Assembly: GCA_030691865.1 (NCBI GenBank)
Contig: JAUYDL010000005.1
Location: 1-15,481 of the forward strand
DNA length: 15,481 nucleotides
Source: Candidatus Omnitrophota bacterium
Lineage (GTDB): Bacteria; Omnitrophota; Gorgyraeia; Gygaellales; Profunditerraquicolaceae
Direction of reading: 5' to 3'
The notes below the pieces were generated by a model that saw only the letters and a program-made list of their open reading frames with translations, made no database searches and was not told the DNA's origin. Numbering within the stretch: the stretch's first letter is position 1; every line of letters begins with the position of its first letter. Of the stretch, positions 1 to 6,795 are shown in pieces. The position numbers and the translations under genes are program-made.

Positions 1-1
1 T

Positions 2-871
2 AAAGATACATTAGAAAACTATGTTTTTGTCTTACCGGCAGTTGCGATATTTTCTATATTTTATATCATTCCCTTTATTTGGGTTTTTCAGCTGGGGCTT
101 TTTGAGTGGGATGGGATTTCTTTTACCAAGGTATTTGTAGGGTTAGGGAATTTTAAAGAAATTTTTCTGCAGGATGTTAACTGGTGGCGTGCGATGTGGA
201 ATGCCAGCTATATTACTCTGATTGCACTCACCTTTCAGAATATCCTGGCTTTTATGCTTGCCTGGGCGTGCGACCGGGAAATAAAAATGAAGAATTTCTA
301 TCGGGTAATTTTCTTCATCCCTCCGGTTTTATCGGAAGTCGTGGTGGGGATGGCCTGGCGTTTTATTATTAACGATATTGATGGAGCAAATATCATCAAC
401 CGCACTTTGGTGGGGATGGGGTTTTCTAATCTGGCGCATAATTGGTTGTCCGACCCCAAAACTGCCCTGACCACTGTGGCGATCGTACATTGCTGGAAGG
501 GGTTTGGTTGGGGTTTTCTTATTTTCTTAGCCGGCCTGCAGACTATTCCGCGCGAACTTTACGAGGCGGCGCGTGTAGACGGAGCCAGTGCCTGGCAGTC
601 ATTTAGGAAAATAACCCTGCCTTTAATGATCCCGGTTATGGTGTTGGTGGCTATTCTTACCGTGCTAGGCACGATGCAGGTATTTGTATTAATTATCAGC
701 CTGGTGGGAGGAGAATTTGCCGGGCATACATCGGTGCCGGTTTTAAGAATCCTTGCTTCTATGCGCGGCTCATCGCGCTTTGGTTATGCCTGTGCGCAAG
801 GAATCACTTTTGGTATGGTGCTGGTTGTAATATCTTTTATCCAGTATCGTTTTTCTAAGAAAGGCCAATAA
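2..871 (+). CDS. Sugar ABC transporter permease, MalF-like (5' partial)
   Basis: This is an inner-membrane permease subunit of a carbohydrate-uptake ABC transporter. The frame is open to the left edge, so the true start lies outside the window; an internal ATG at 194 would lose the first membrane helices. The 289 visible residues begin with a hydrophobic helix and carry about six membrane segments. The EAA loop that docks the ATPase is seen from 563 onward (EAARVDGASAW, then F..I.LP), and it is the signature of the MalF/UgpA type. Usual family length is about 290-300 residues, so only a short N-terminal piece is missing. The second permease follows six bases after the stop, so they are almost certainly one operon. 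Substrate cannot be read from the sequence; the neighbouring glycosidases suggest an oligosaccharide. The solute-binding protein and ATPase are not in the window. Confidence 0.92.
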   Translation, partial: KDTLENYVFVLPAVAIFSIFYIIPFIWVFQLGLFEWDGISFTKVFVGLGNFKEIFLQDVNWWRAMWNASYITLIALTFQNILAFMLAWACDREIKMKNFYRVIFFIPPVLSEVVVGMAWRFIINDIDGANIINRTLVGMGFSNLAHNWLSDPKTALTTVAIVHCWKGFGWGFLIFLAGLQTIPRELYEAARVDGASAWQSFRKITLPLMIPVMVLVAILTVLGTMQVFVLIISLVGGEFAGHTSVPVLRILASMRGSSRFGYACAQGITFGMVLVVISFIQYRFSKKGQ

Positions 872-877
872 CTTTAA

Positions 878-1726
878 ATGAGGCACGCCATCTATTATAA
901 GAGTAAAAAAGTTGTTATAAACACGCTGATACATATTTTCCTGATTAGCGTGGCGATCACCTGCCTGTATCCGCTGCTTTGGATGATTTCTTCCAGCCTT
1001 AAAACCCAGGATATGATTTTTAAGGACATTTCTTTGATTCCGCATCAGTTTCGCCTGGAGAATTATGTTTTAGCCTGGAAAGAGGGAGGGTTCGGCCGTA
1101 ACTTTTTTAATAGTATTATTTATACTGTATCAGTAGTCTTTGGTATCGTGATTATTTCTTCTATGGCTGCTTATGCTTTTAGCCGCCTGCGTTTTATAGG
1201 AAGCAAATTTTTATTTATCATGTTTATGGTAGCAATGATGATTCCTATTCCGGGAAGTTTTGTTGCTCTCTATGTTTTATTAAACAAGCTGCATTTAAGA
1301 AATACCCCCATTGGTTATATCTTATGCATGATCAATGTCGGGCTTTCCACCAGTATATTTTTACTTAAAACATTTTTTGACAAGATGCCCAAAGAATTAG
1401 AAGACGCCGCGCGTATCGATGGCTGTTCGAAAATTGGCGTTTGGTGGCATGTGGCCTTACCGCTGGCTAAGCCGGTATTAGCGGTAGTAATTGTTTTTAA
1501 TGCTCTGGCAGTATGGAATGAATATATTCTGGCCTTGATTATCTTTGACAACCGTTCATTTATGCCGCTTCAGGTGGCTTTACAGTCTTTCCAGGGAGAG
1601 TTTGTCACTAACTATCCGCTATTAATGGCAGGTTTAACCATTACTGCTTTACCTATTATTTTGATTTATCTATTAATGCAGAAGTATATTATCAAGGGAG
1701 TTACGCAGGGAGCGGTAGTAGGATGA
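878..1726 (+). CDS. Sugar ABC transporter permease, MalG-like
   Basis: This is the second permease subunit of the carbohydrate ABC transporter, pairing with the MalF-like protein just upstream. It has 282 residues, normal for the family. The N-terminus has a long first helix after KKVVINT, followed by the periplasmic motif LYPLLWMISSSLK typical of MalG/UgpE proteins. The EAA loop is present in the C-terminal half as ELEDAARIDGCSK followed by ALPLAKPV. The C-terminal sequence IIKGVTQGAVVG matches the usual MalG-type ending. ATG is at 878, six bases after the upstream stop, with only a weak Shine-Dalgarno sequence, consistent with translational coupling. The next gene starts one base after this stop. 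Specific substrate unknown; inferred to be a sugar or oligosaccharide. Confidence 0.93.
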   Translation: MRHAIYYKSKKVVINTLIHIFLISVAITCLYPLLWMISSSLKTQDMIFKDISLIPHQFRLENYVLAWKEGGFGRNFFNSIIYTVSVVFGIVIISSMAAYAFSRLRFIGSKFLFIMFMVAMMIPIPGSFVALYVLLNKLHLRNTPIGYILCMINVGLSTSIFLLKTFFDKMPKELEDAARIDGCSKIGVWWHVALPLAKPVLAVVIVFNALAVWNEYILALIIFDNRSFMPLQVALQSFQGEFVTNYPLLMAGLTITALPIILIYLLMQKYIIKGVTQGAVVG

Positions 1727-1727
1727 G

Positions 1728-4124
1728 ATGATAAACACTAAACTCGAAACTCTAAACTCTAAACAAACACAAAATCCAAAACTTAAAACTCAAAAATTGT
1801 CAGTTTCGGACATTTGGATTTTGGATTTGTTTAGGATTTCGAGTTTAGGATTTAGAGTTTTTGTGGGGTTGTTTTTAATACTGGTGTGTAATTGTATGGC
1901 AGAAGATGTTGCTAAGGCGCCTTCTTCGGGAGAGCTGACTACTAAATCCTGGATTGCCCACGGCAAAAGAGATATCGAGGCGACGAATAAATATACCCAG
2001 GAGTGTATTAATTTATACCAGGATCAGGCGGATAAAGAGCAGGCAAGTTTGGCTGCTCTACCTAAAAATAAAAAAGAGATCGAAACAGTGCAGGCTTTGA
2101 ATGATGTGGCTACCTGTTATTTTATCCAGGCAGAAAGCCTGATGCGTCAGCAAAAAAATGACCAGGCCAAAAAGATATTTAAAGTAATTATGGATAAATA
2201 TTCTTACGGCCAGGCCTGGGACCCGCGGGGTTGGTTCTGGTCGCTTAGGCTGGCTGCCGAGCAGAGTATTAAGAAAATCGAAACCGGCTCGATTGAGGTG
2301 GAACAGAAAAAGCGGGTTAGCCAGTTACCGACAAAATTAGTTTTATCTAATCCGGGCAAAGAAGATTTTGTCGATTATGAAAAATACGGTGAGTTTAAAA
2401 ATGTCGGAACTAAGAATTATCAGTATCTGATTACTGATCAAGAGGGCCTGATGGCGGCAGTCGGAGAAGGTGTTTATCCTAATAACAGCGCTATCAGGAA
2501 GAATCCGATTTTTAAACAGGTGATCAAAGATAAGCGCCTGGAAGGTGATGCCTGGGATTTTCTTTATTCCCCGGATACAGAGGCGGCATTTGTTAAATGG
2601 ACAACCTCTTCTGAGCCGCAAGGGGTAAAATTATTCTGTACCGGTTTGATTCTTGAGAGAGCCGGTTTAATTACTCAGGCGATTAAATGTTATTATTCTA
2701 TTCTGGTGCATTTTCCCGGCAGCTACGGTTGGACTTATTGGCATACGCCTTGGTATGTGGGGCAGGCAGCGATTGCTAAAATAAATTTTCTCTTAAGGCG
2801 TAATCCGCAGTTAGGTTATAAACTCCTGGGAGCGCAAATAGATATTATTAATGGTTTTGATAATGAGATTGTCAATGATACTGCGATAGCTAATCCAGGG
2901 AAGTTTGTAAAAGTTGATTTAACCCAGGAAGCAGCCAGGGTTAAACCTTCTGCTGATTCTTTAGGCATCAGGAAAAAACTCGGGTCAGGCAAGGTGCGTT
3001 TAGTGCAATATAAAAATGATGACTGGCAGTTGTTAGTGGATAATCAGCCTTATATTATTAAAGGAATTACTTATGCTCCGACTAAGGTCGGGCAGTCTCC
3101 GGATGAAGGGACTCTGGGTAATTGGATGGAAGAGGATTTCAATAAAAATGGGAAGATCGATGGGCCATTTGATGCTTTTGTGGATAAGAATAAAAATAAT
3201 ATCCAGGATACCGATGAACCTGGTATCGGCGATTTTAAATTAATGCAGGATATGGGGGTCAATACTATCCGCCTGTATCATCATCCTTTGAAGGTAAATA
3301 AAGAGTTAATGCGCCAGATGTATAATACTTACGGGATACGTGTAATTATGGGGGATTTCTTGGGCAAATACGCTGTTGGTTCGGGCGCTGCCTGGAATCC
3401 CGGTACTGACTATAATAACCAAGAGCATAAAAAGAATATGATTGCCTCAGTTACCAAGATGGTCAATGAATTTAAAGATGAACCGTATATCTTGTTTTGG
3501 CTTCTGGGCAATGAGAATGTTTACGGTTATGCCTGCAACGCTAATGAACAACCCGAAGCTTACTTTAAATTTGCTAACAAAGTAGCTAAAATCATCAAGT
3601 CTATCGATCCGCAGCACCCAGTAGCCATCTGCAGCGGAGATATTTTATTTTTGGATAAATTTGGTAAGAACTCTGCGGATATAGATATTTTTGGTACTAA
3701 TGCTTACCGGGGAGATTATGGGTTTGGGGCTTTCTGGAGACAGGTTAAAGAGCAGGCAGGAAAGCCGGCCTTTATTACAGAGTTTGGCTGCCCGTCTTAT
3801 GCCGAGGGTAAAAGTGCTGATGAGGCCGAACAGATGCAAGCACAATATCATTTAGGCTCCTGGGAGGATATGGAAAATAATATGGCTTTTAATGGTTCAA
3901 TGGGTAATGCTTTGGGGGGAGTAGTTTTTGAATGGCTAGATGAATGGTGGAAGGCTTATGAGCCGGCAATTCATGACGTAAAAGGTTTATGGGCCGGGCC
4001 GTTTCCTGATGGATTTATGCATGAAGAATGGCTGGGGGTTGCCGGCCAAGGGGATGGAAAACAAACTCCGTTTTTAAGACAATTGCGCAAAGTTTATTAT
4101 ATGTATCAGAAGAAATGGAAATAA
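1728..4124 (+). CDS. Exported TPR-like/GH2-type TIM-barrel glycoside hydrolase
   Basis: A 798-residue predicted exported glycosidase. Residues 1-45 are encoded by an AT-rich inverted repeat. A hydrophobic core follows (FVGLFLILV), with a possible signal peptidase cleavage after Ala58. Residues about 60-400 contain a helical, TPR-like stretch. Residues about 415-798 are a GH-A clan barrel resembling the GH2 TIM-barrel domain. Glu596 in LLGNEN is the likely acid/base and Glu685 in ITEFG the likely nucleophile. Between early barrel strands there is an insert with two EF-hand-like loops (D470 to D482, and D486 to E497). A conserved FEW.DEWW motif follows the nucleophile and recurs in the paralogue at 5478. 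Translation probably starts at ATG 1728, one base after the malG-like stop; GTG 1863 or TTG 1869 would give a repeat-free signal peptide. Substrate is unknown. Confidence 0.85.
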   Translation: MINTKLETLNSKQTQNPKLKTQKLSVSDIWILDLFRISSLGFRVFVGLFLILVCNCMAEDVAKAPSSGELTTKSWIAHGKRDIEATNKYTQECINLYQDQADKEQASLAALPKNKKEIETVQALNDVATCYFIQAESLMRQQKNDQAKKIFKVIMDKYSYGQAWDPRGWFWSLRLAAEQSIKKIETGSIEVEQKKRVSQLPTKLVLSNPGKEDFVDYEKYGEFKNVGTKNYQYLITDQEGLMAAVGEGVYPNNSAIRKNPIFKQVIKDKRLEGDAWDFLYSPDTEAAFVKWTTSSEPQGVKLFCTGLILERAGLITQAIKCYYSILVHFPGSYGWTYWHTPWYVGQAAIAKINFLLRRNPQLGYKLLGAQIDIINGFDNEIVNDTAIANPGKFVKVDLTQEAARVKPSADSLGIRKKLGSGKVRLVQYKNDDWQLLVDNQPYIIKGITYAPTKVGQSPDEGTLGNWMEEDFNKNGKIDGPFDAFVDKNKNNIQDTDEPGIGDFKLMQDMGVNTIRLYHHPLKVNKELMRQMYNTYGIRVIMGDFLGKYAVGSGAAWNPGTDYNNQEHKKNMIASVTKMVNEFKDEPYILFWLLGNENVYGYACNANEQPEAYFKFANKVAKIIKSIDPQHPVAICSGDILFLDKFGKNSADIDIFGTNAYRGDYGFGAFWRQVKEQAGKPAFITEFGCPSYAEGKSADEAEQMQAQYHLGSWEDMENNMAFNGSMGNALGGVVFEWLDEWWKAYEPAIHDVKGLWAGPFPDGFMHEEWLGVAGQGDGKQTPFLRQLRKVYYMYQKKWK
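1738..1866. repeat. AT-rich imperfect inverted repeat inside the 5' end of a CDS
   Basis: The left arm (about 1738-1801) is built from AAACTCTAAACTCTAAAC and CAAAATCCAAAACTTAAAACT type words. The right arm (about 1809-1866) holds their reverse complements, such as GGATTTTGGATTTG and TTTAGGATTTAGAGTTT. The centre is TGTC-AGTTTCG-GACA. The arms match imperfectly, with several mismatches and small gaps. The base composition is unlike the rest of the hydrolase gene. The left arm encodes a polar Lys/Asn/Thr/Gln-rich peptide and the right arm a hydrophobic one that runs into the signal-peptide core. I recall similar AAACTCTAAAC palindromes scattered in genomes of candidate phyla, but this was not checked here. 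Confidence 0.75.
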
Positions 4125-4156
4125 TATAATAATAAGGAAAACTATGTAAAGTAATG

Positions 4157-4216
4157 TTCCCCCTCGCAGGGGCTCGGGGTCATTTTTCCCCAAGCGCCGG
4201 AGGCTGGGGAAAAATG
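4157..4216. repeat. GC-rich double hairpin abutting a ribosome-binding site
   Basis: Two hairpins lie between the hydrolase stop and the twin-domain gene. The first is CCCCT-CGC-AGGGG (4160-4172). The second has a perfect 12-bp stem, CATTTTTCCCCA (4181-4192) pairing with TGGGGAAAAATG (4205-4216), extended by two more pairs after a bulged A. Its right arm ends one base before AGGAGG at 4217, the Shine-Dalgarno sequence for ATG 4228. It could be a dispersed palindromic repeat, an mRNA-stabilising 5' stem or a translation-control structure; the sequence alone does not decide. Confidence 0.6.
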
Positions 4217-4222
4217 AGGAGG
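4217..4222 (+). promoter_or_regulatory. Strong Shine-Dalgarno site that fixes the start at 4228
   Basis: AGGAGG lies five bases upstream of ATG 4228. An in-frame GTG at 4222 overlaps this site and would add only two residues, so the ATG is the better start. This is the best ribosome-binding site in the window, suggesting high expression of the secreted protein. Confidence 0.85.
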
Positions 4223-4227
4223 TGGGT

Positions 4228-5376
4228 ATGAAGAAGTTATTAGCGGTGTTGTTGGCTTTAACTTTTTTAGTTCCGGTTATGGCCGTAGCTGAAGATAAAG
4301 CCGCAGGCCCTAAGGAATTTGTGATTTTCTCGGATAAGAATGCCAAAGATAATCATTATATTCCTTCTGGCTGGATGGGTGATTACGGTGATATCAAAAT
4401 GAATGATCAGTCAGCGGATAATCCGCATGGCGGAACAACCAGCATTCAGTTTGTTTATAGCGCCAAAAAATCACAGACTCAAGGCTGGGCAGGTGTTTAC
4501 TGGCAGAATCCGGCAAACAACTGGGGAAATAAAAAAGGAGGGTTTGATTTAACGGGTATGACCAAGCTTACTTTTTGGGCGCGCGGCGCCAAAGGCGGCG
4601 AGATAATTCAGAAGGTCATAGTCGGTGGTATCAAGGGAACCTATCCTGATTCTCTAGTGGTTGAGATGGGCCCGATTGAGTTAACCGATGCCTGGAAACA
4701 GTATACAGTTAACTTAGTGGGTAAGGATCTTTCTTATGTTAACGGCGCTTTTGGTTGGACTACCACTGCGGATTTAAATCCTAACGGTGCTACATTTTAT
4801 CTTGATGATATAAAATTTGAGTTTGATCCGGCCTTAAAGCCCGAAGGTAAAAAACAGCAAGCGATGCCATTCTATATTTATTCTGATCGTTCATCAATCG
4901 CTAACCATTTTATTCCTTCTGGTTGGATGGGTGATTATGGTGACATAAAGTATGATGGTTCTTCAAAAGAAGATGCGTATTTAGGGGATACCTGCATTAA
5001 GATAATCTATAGCGGAAAAGCCACTCAAGGTGCACGCTGGGCAGGAATCTTTTGGCAGAATCCCGCGAACAACTGGGGTAGCGTGGATGCTGGATTTGAT
5101 CTTTCTTTGGCCACTAAGCTTACTTTTTGGGCACGCGGTGCAGTAGGCGGCGAGCGCATTGAAGAGTTTAAAGTGGGTGGGATTATGGGAGAGTTTTCGG
5201 ATTCAGATAGCGCTACTATCGGTCCAGTGCTCTTGAATAAGGAATGGACTCAATACACTATTGACTTAAAAGGCAAAGATGCCTCATATGTTATCGGCGG
5301 TTTTTGCTGGTCAACTAATGTAGACAATAACCCGGAAGGCGCTACATTCTATCTGGATGAAATTAAGTTTGAATAA
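4228..5376 (+). CDS. Secreted protein with two tandem carbohydrate-binding-like beta-sandwich domains
   Basis: A 382-residue exported protein of unassigned specific function. The signal peptide is MKKLLAVLLALTFLVPVMAVA with an AVA cleavage site after Ala21. The mature protein is two copies of one domain of about 170 residues, near 30-200 and 214-382. Shared landmarks, in order, are IPSGWMGDYGDIK, WAG..WQNPANNWG, TKLTFWARGA.GGE, VGGI.G and a closing GATFYLD[DE]IKFE. The last motif and the alternating strands resemble CBM-type jelly rolls attached to glucanases. Conserved Trp and Tyr could form a sugar-binding face. No catalytic motif is visible. The gene sits between two paralogous glycosidases, which suggests a glycan-binding partner or a matrix protein. 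The close similarity of the two copies points to a recent internal duplication. Carbohydrate binding is inference. Confidence 0.85.
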   Translation: MKKLLAVLLALTFLVPVMAVAEDKAAGPKEFVIFSDKNAKDNHYIPSGWMGDYGDIKMNDQSADNPHGGTTSIQFVYSAKKSQTQGWAGVYWQNPANNWGNKKGGFDLTGMTKLTFWARGAKGGEIIQKVIVGGIKGTYPDSLVVEMGPIELTDAWKQYTVNLVGKDLSYVNGAFGWTTTADLNPNGATFYLDDIKFEFDPALKPEGKKQQAMPFYIYSDRSSIANHFIPSGWMGDYGDIKYDGSSKEDAYLGDTCIKIIYSGKATQGARWAGIFWQNPANNWGSVDAGFDLSLATKLTFWARGAVGGERIEEFKVGGIMGEFSDSDSATIGPVLLNKEWTQYTIDLKGKDASYVIGGFCWSTNVDNNPEGATFYLDEIKFE

Positions 5377-5397
5377 TAGAAACAGGGACAAAACAAT

Positions 5398-5449
5398 GGG
5401 GACGGTTCTATTTTTATGGTAAAAATATGACAAAAATAGAACCGTCCCC
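5398..5449. repeat. GGGGACGGTTC palindromic repeat, copy 1
   Basis: A perfect inverted repeat: GGGGACGGTTCTATTTTT (5398-5415) and its exact reverse complement (5432-5449), with a 16-nt loop. The left arm is identical to that of a second copy at 8371. The element lies between the twin-domain gene and the second hydrolase and contains an ATG (5427) in frame with the hydrolase, a likely false start. Elements of this shape resemble REP-type palindromes mobilised by REP-associated tyrosine transposases; no transposase is present in the window. Confidence 0.85.
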
Positions 5450-5477
5450 AGATTTTAGGCAGGGCTTCGGTAAAATT

Positions 5478-6719
5478 ATGCTTAAAAAATATTTTTTTCT
5501 TTTCTTTCTGTTAATTTTTACGGTTATCGCTGGTATTTCCTGTAACTCTTCCCCCAAGATCTATATCCAAAAGTTAAAAAATCAGCATTACCGTCTGATG
5601 GTGAGCGGCCGGCCTTATATCGTAAAAGGAGTTTGTTATAATCCCATCCCTATAGGCTCAAATCACGAATATGATTGGTGGGGCGATCCAAATAAACCCT
5701 GGATTGCTGACGGTAAGCTGATGAAGGAGATGGGAATTAATACCATCCGTTTTTATCAGGCACATGAAGATCCTAAGGAAGTAAAACAGGTAATCAGCGA
5801 TTTATATAAATTATACGGGATTCGTACGCTTTTGGGTGATTGGCTGGGGTTCTGGGAATATCCTTGTCCTTTTTATGGCGATAAAAAGTTTCAGGATAAG
5901 GTAATGCAGCAGGTATCGGAGATGGTCAGTCTTTATCGCGAGGAGCCCGGGGTTCTGGGCTGGATTTTAGGTAATGAAAATAATTATTCCTGTCTTGGCC
6001 ATGTAAATCCATGGAGCAGCCCGGAGGTGGATCTTGAGCCGGATCCGCAGAAACAGAAATTGATGCGCGCAAAGATTTATTATTCTTTTGTAAACGAAAT
6101 ATCTAAACAGATACATAAGATAGACCCCAACCATCCTGTGGGCCTGGGCAATGGGGAGCTGGTGGGCCTGGACTCGGCTAACAAATTTTGTCAAGACGTT
6201 GATTTTGTTGCCTGTATTATTTACCGCGGTAAGACTTTTGGTAATCTTTTTAAATCCCTTAAGGCGACATTTGATAAGCCGCTGTTAATGGCGGAGTTTG
6301 GCGCGGATTCTTATGACGCCTATTTAAAAAAAGAAGATCAAAATATGCAGGCGTTCTTTTTGCAGTCACAGTGGAACCAGATTTATGAAAATCTGGCTAA
6401 TAATAAGATCGGCGCGGGAAACTGCATCGGAGGGACAGTCTTTGAATGGACGGATGAATGGTGGAAACACAGCCCGGATAATCCTGAAGGCTGGAAGGAG
6501 CAGGATACTGAAAGCAGTTGGTCCAATGGCAGCTATTATTATGATATCCGCGCTGCCGGAAATAAAAATATGAATGAGGAATGGTTTGGTCTTGTGGCAT
6601 TAAGTCCGCAGTTAGAGAACGGATTAAATAAACGCATACCGCGTAAGGCTTATTATGTGATCAGGGAGTTTTGGAAAAATCCGGTAATTAAAAAAACGCG
6701 TACCAAAAAAGCCCGCTAG
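5478..6719 (+). CDS. Glycoside hydrolase (GH2/GH-A TIM-barrel type), predicted lipoprotein
   Basis: A 413-residue predicted glycosidase and paralogue of the barrel domain at 1728-4124. I chose ATG 5478 because it gives a clean lipoprotein signal (MLKKYFFLFFLLIFTVIAGISC, lipid-anchored Cys22). The upstream ATG 5427 lies within a palindromic repeat and would put a charged, repeat-derived leader ahead of the signal. The barrel begins with YIVKGVCYNP and GINTIRFYQ. Glu167 in ILGNEN is the likely acid/base and Glu273 in MAEFG the likely nucleophile. The motif FEWTDEWWK and the C-terminal MNEEWFGLVA match the paralogue. It lacks the TPR-like region and the calcium-loop insert of the larger enzyme. 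It is predicted to act in the envelope, anchored to a membrane, on a glycan handled by the same locus. Specificity is unknown; GH72-like transglycosylase activity is an alternative. Confidence 0.87.
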   Translation: MLKKYFFLFFLLIFTVIAGISCNSSPKIYIQKLKNQHYRLMVSGRPYIVKGVCYNPIPIGSNHEYDWWGDPNKPWIADGKLMKEMGINTIRFYQAHEDPKEVKQVISDLYKLYGIRTLLGDWLGFWEYPCPFYGDKKFQDKVMQQVSEMVSLYREEPGVLGWILGNENNYSCLGHVNPWSSPEVDLEPDPQKQKLMRAKIYYSFVNEISKQIHKIDPNHPVGLGNGELVGLDSANKFCQDVDFVACIIYRGKTFGNLFKSLKATFDKPLLMAEFGADSYDAYLKKEDQNMQAFFLQSQWNQIYENLANNKIGAGNCIGGTVFEWTDEWWKHSPDNPEGWKEQDTESSWSNGSYYYDIRAAGNKNMNEEWFGLVALSPQLENGLNKRIPRKAYYVIREFWKNPVIKKTRTKKAR

Positions 6720-6740
6720 GGGGTAAAAGATATTTAAAGG

Positions 6741-6770
6741 CACCCCGCGCTAATTGGAATTGCGCGGGTG
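6741..6770. terminator. GC-rich hairpin, possible terminator or attenuator
   Basis: CACCCCGCGC (6741-6750) can pair with GCGCGGGTG (6762-6770) with one bulged C around an AATT-containing loop. It lies 21 bases after the second hydrolase stop and just before the next gene's ribosome-binding site. The bases after it (TTATCT) are only weakly T-rich, so it is a marginal intrinsic terminator. Confidence 0.4.
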
Positions 6771-6795
6771 TTATCTAGGTAGACAAGGAGAACAT

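Noticed and set aside
194..871. ATG at 194 as the start of the first permease
   Set aside because: The frame is open and reads as permease sequence with an N-terminal membrane helix back to position 2, so the gene is cut by the window edge.
1738..1866. CRISPR-like or direct-repeat array from recurring AAACTCTAAAC words
   Set aside because: There are no regular spacers or constant repeat units; the structure is one imperfect inverted repeat.
5427..5477. ATG at 5427 as the start of the second hydrolase
   Set aside because: It lies in the loop of a palindromic repeat and adds a non-signal leader before an otherwise clean lipoprotein signal beginning at 5478.
6754..6795. TTG at 6754 as the start of the TPR gene
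   Set aside because: It lies in a hairpin without a ribosome-binding site, whereas ATG 6796 has AAGGAG five bases upstream and starts a signal peptide.
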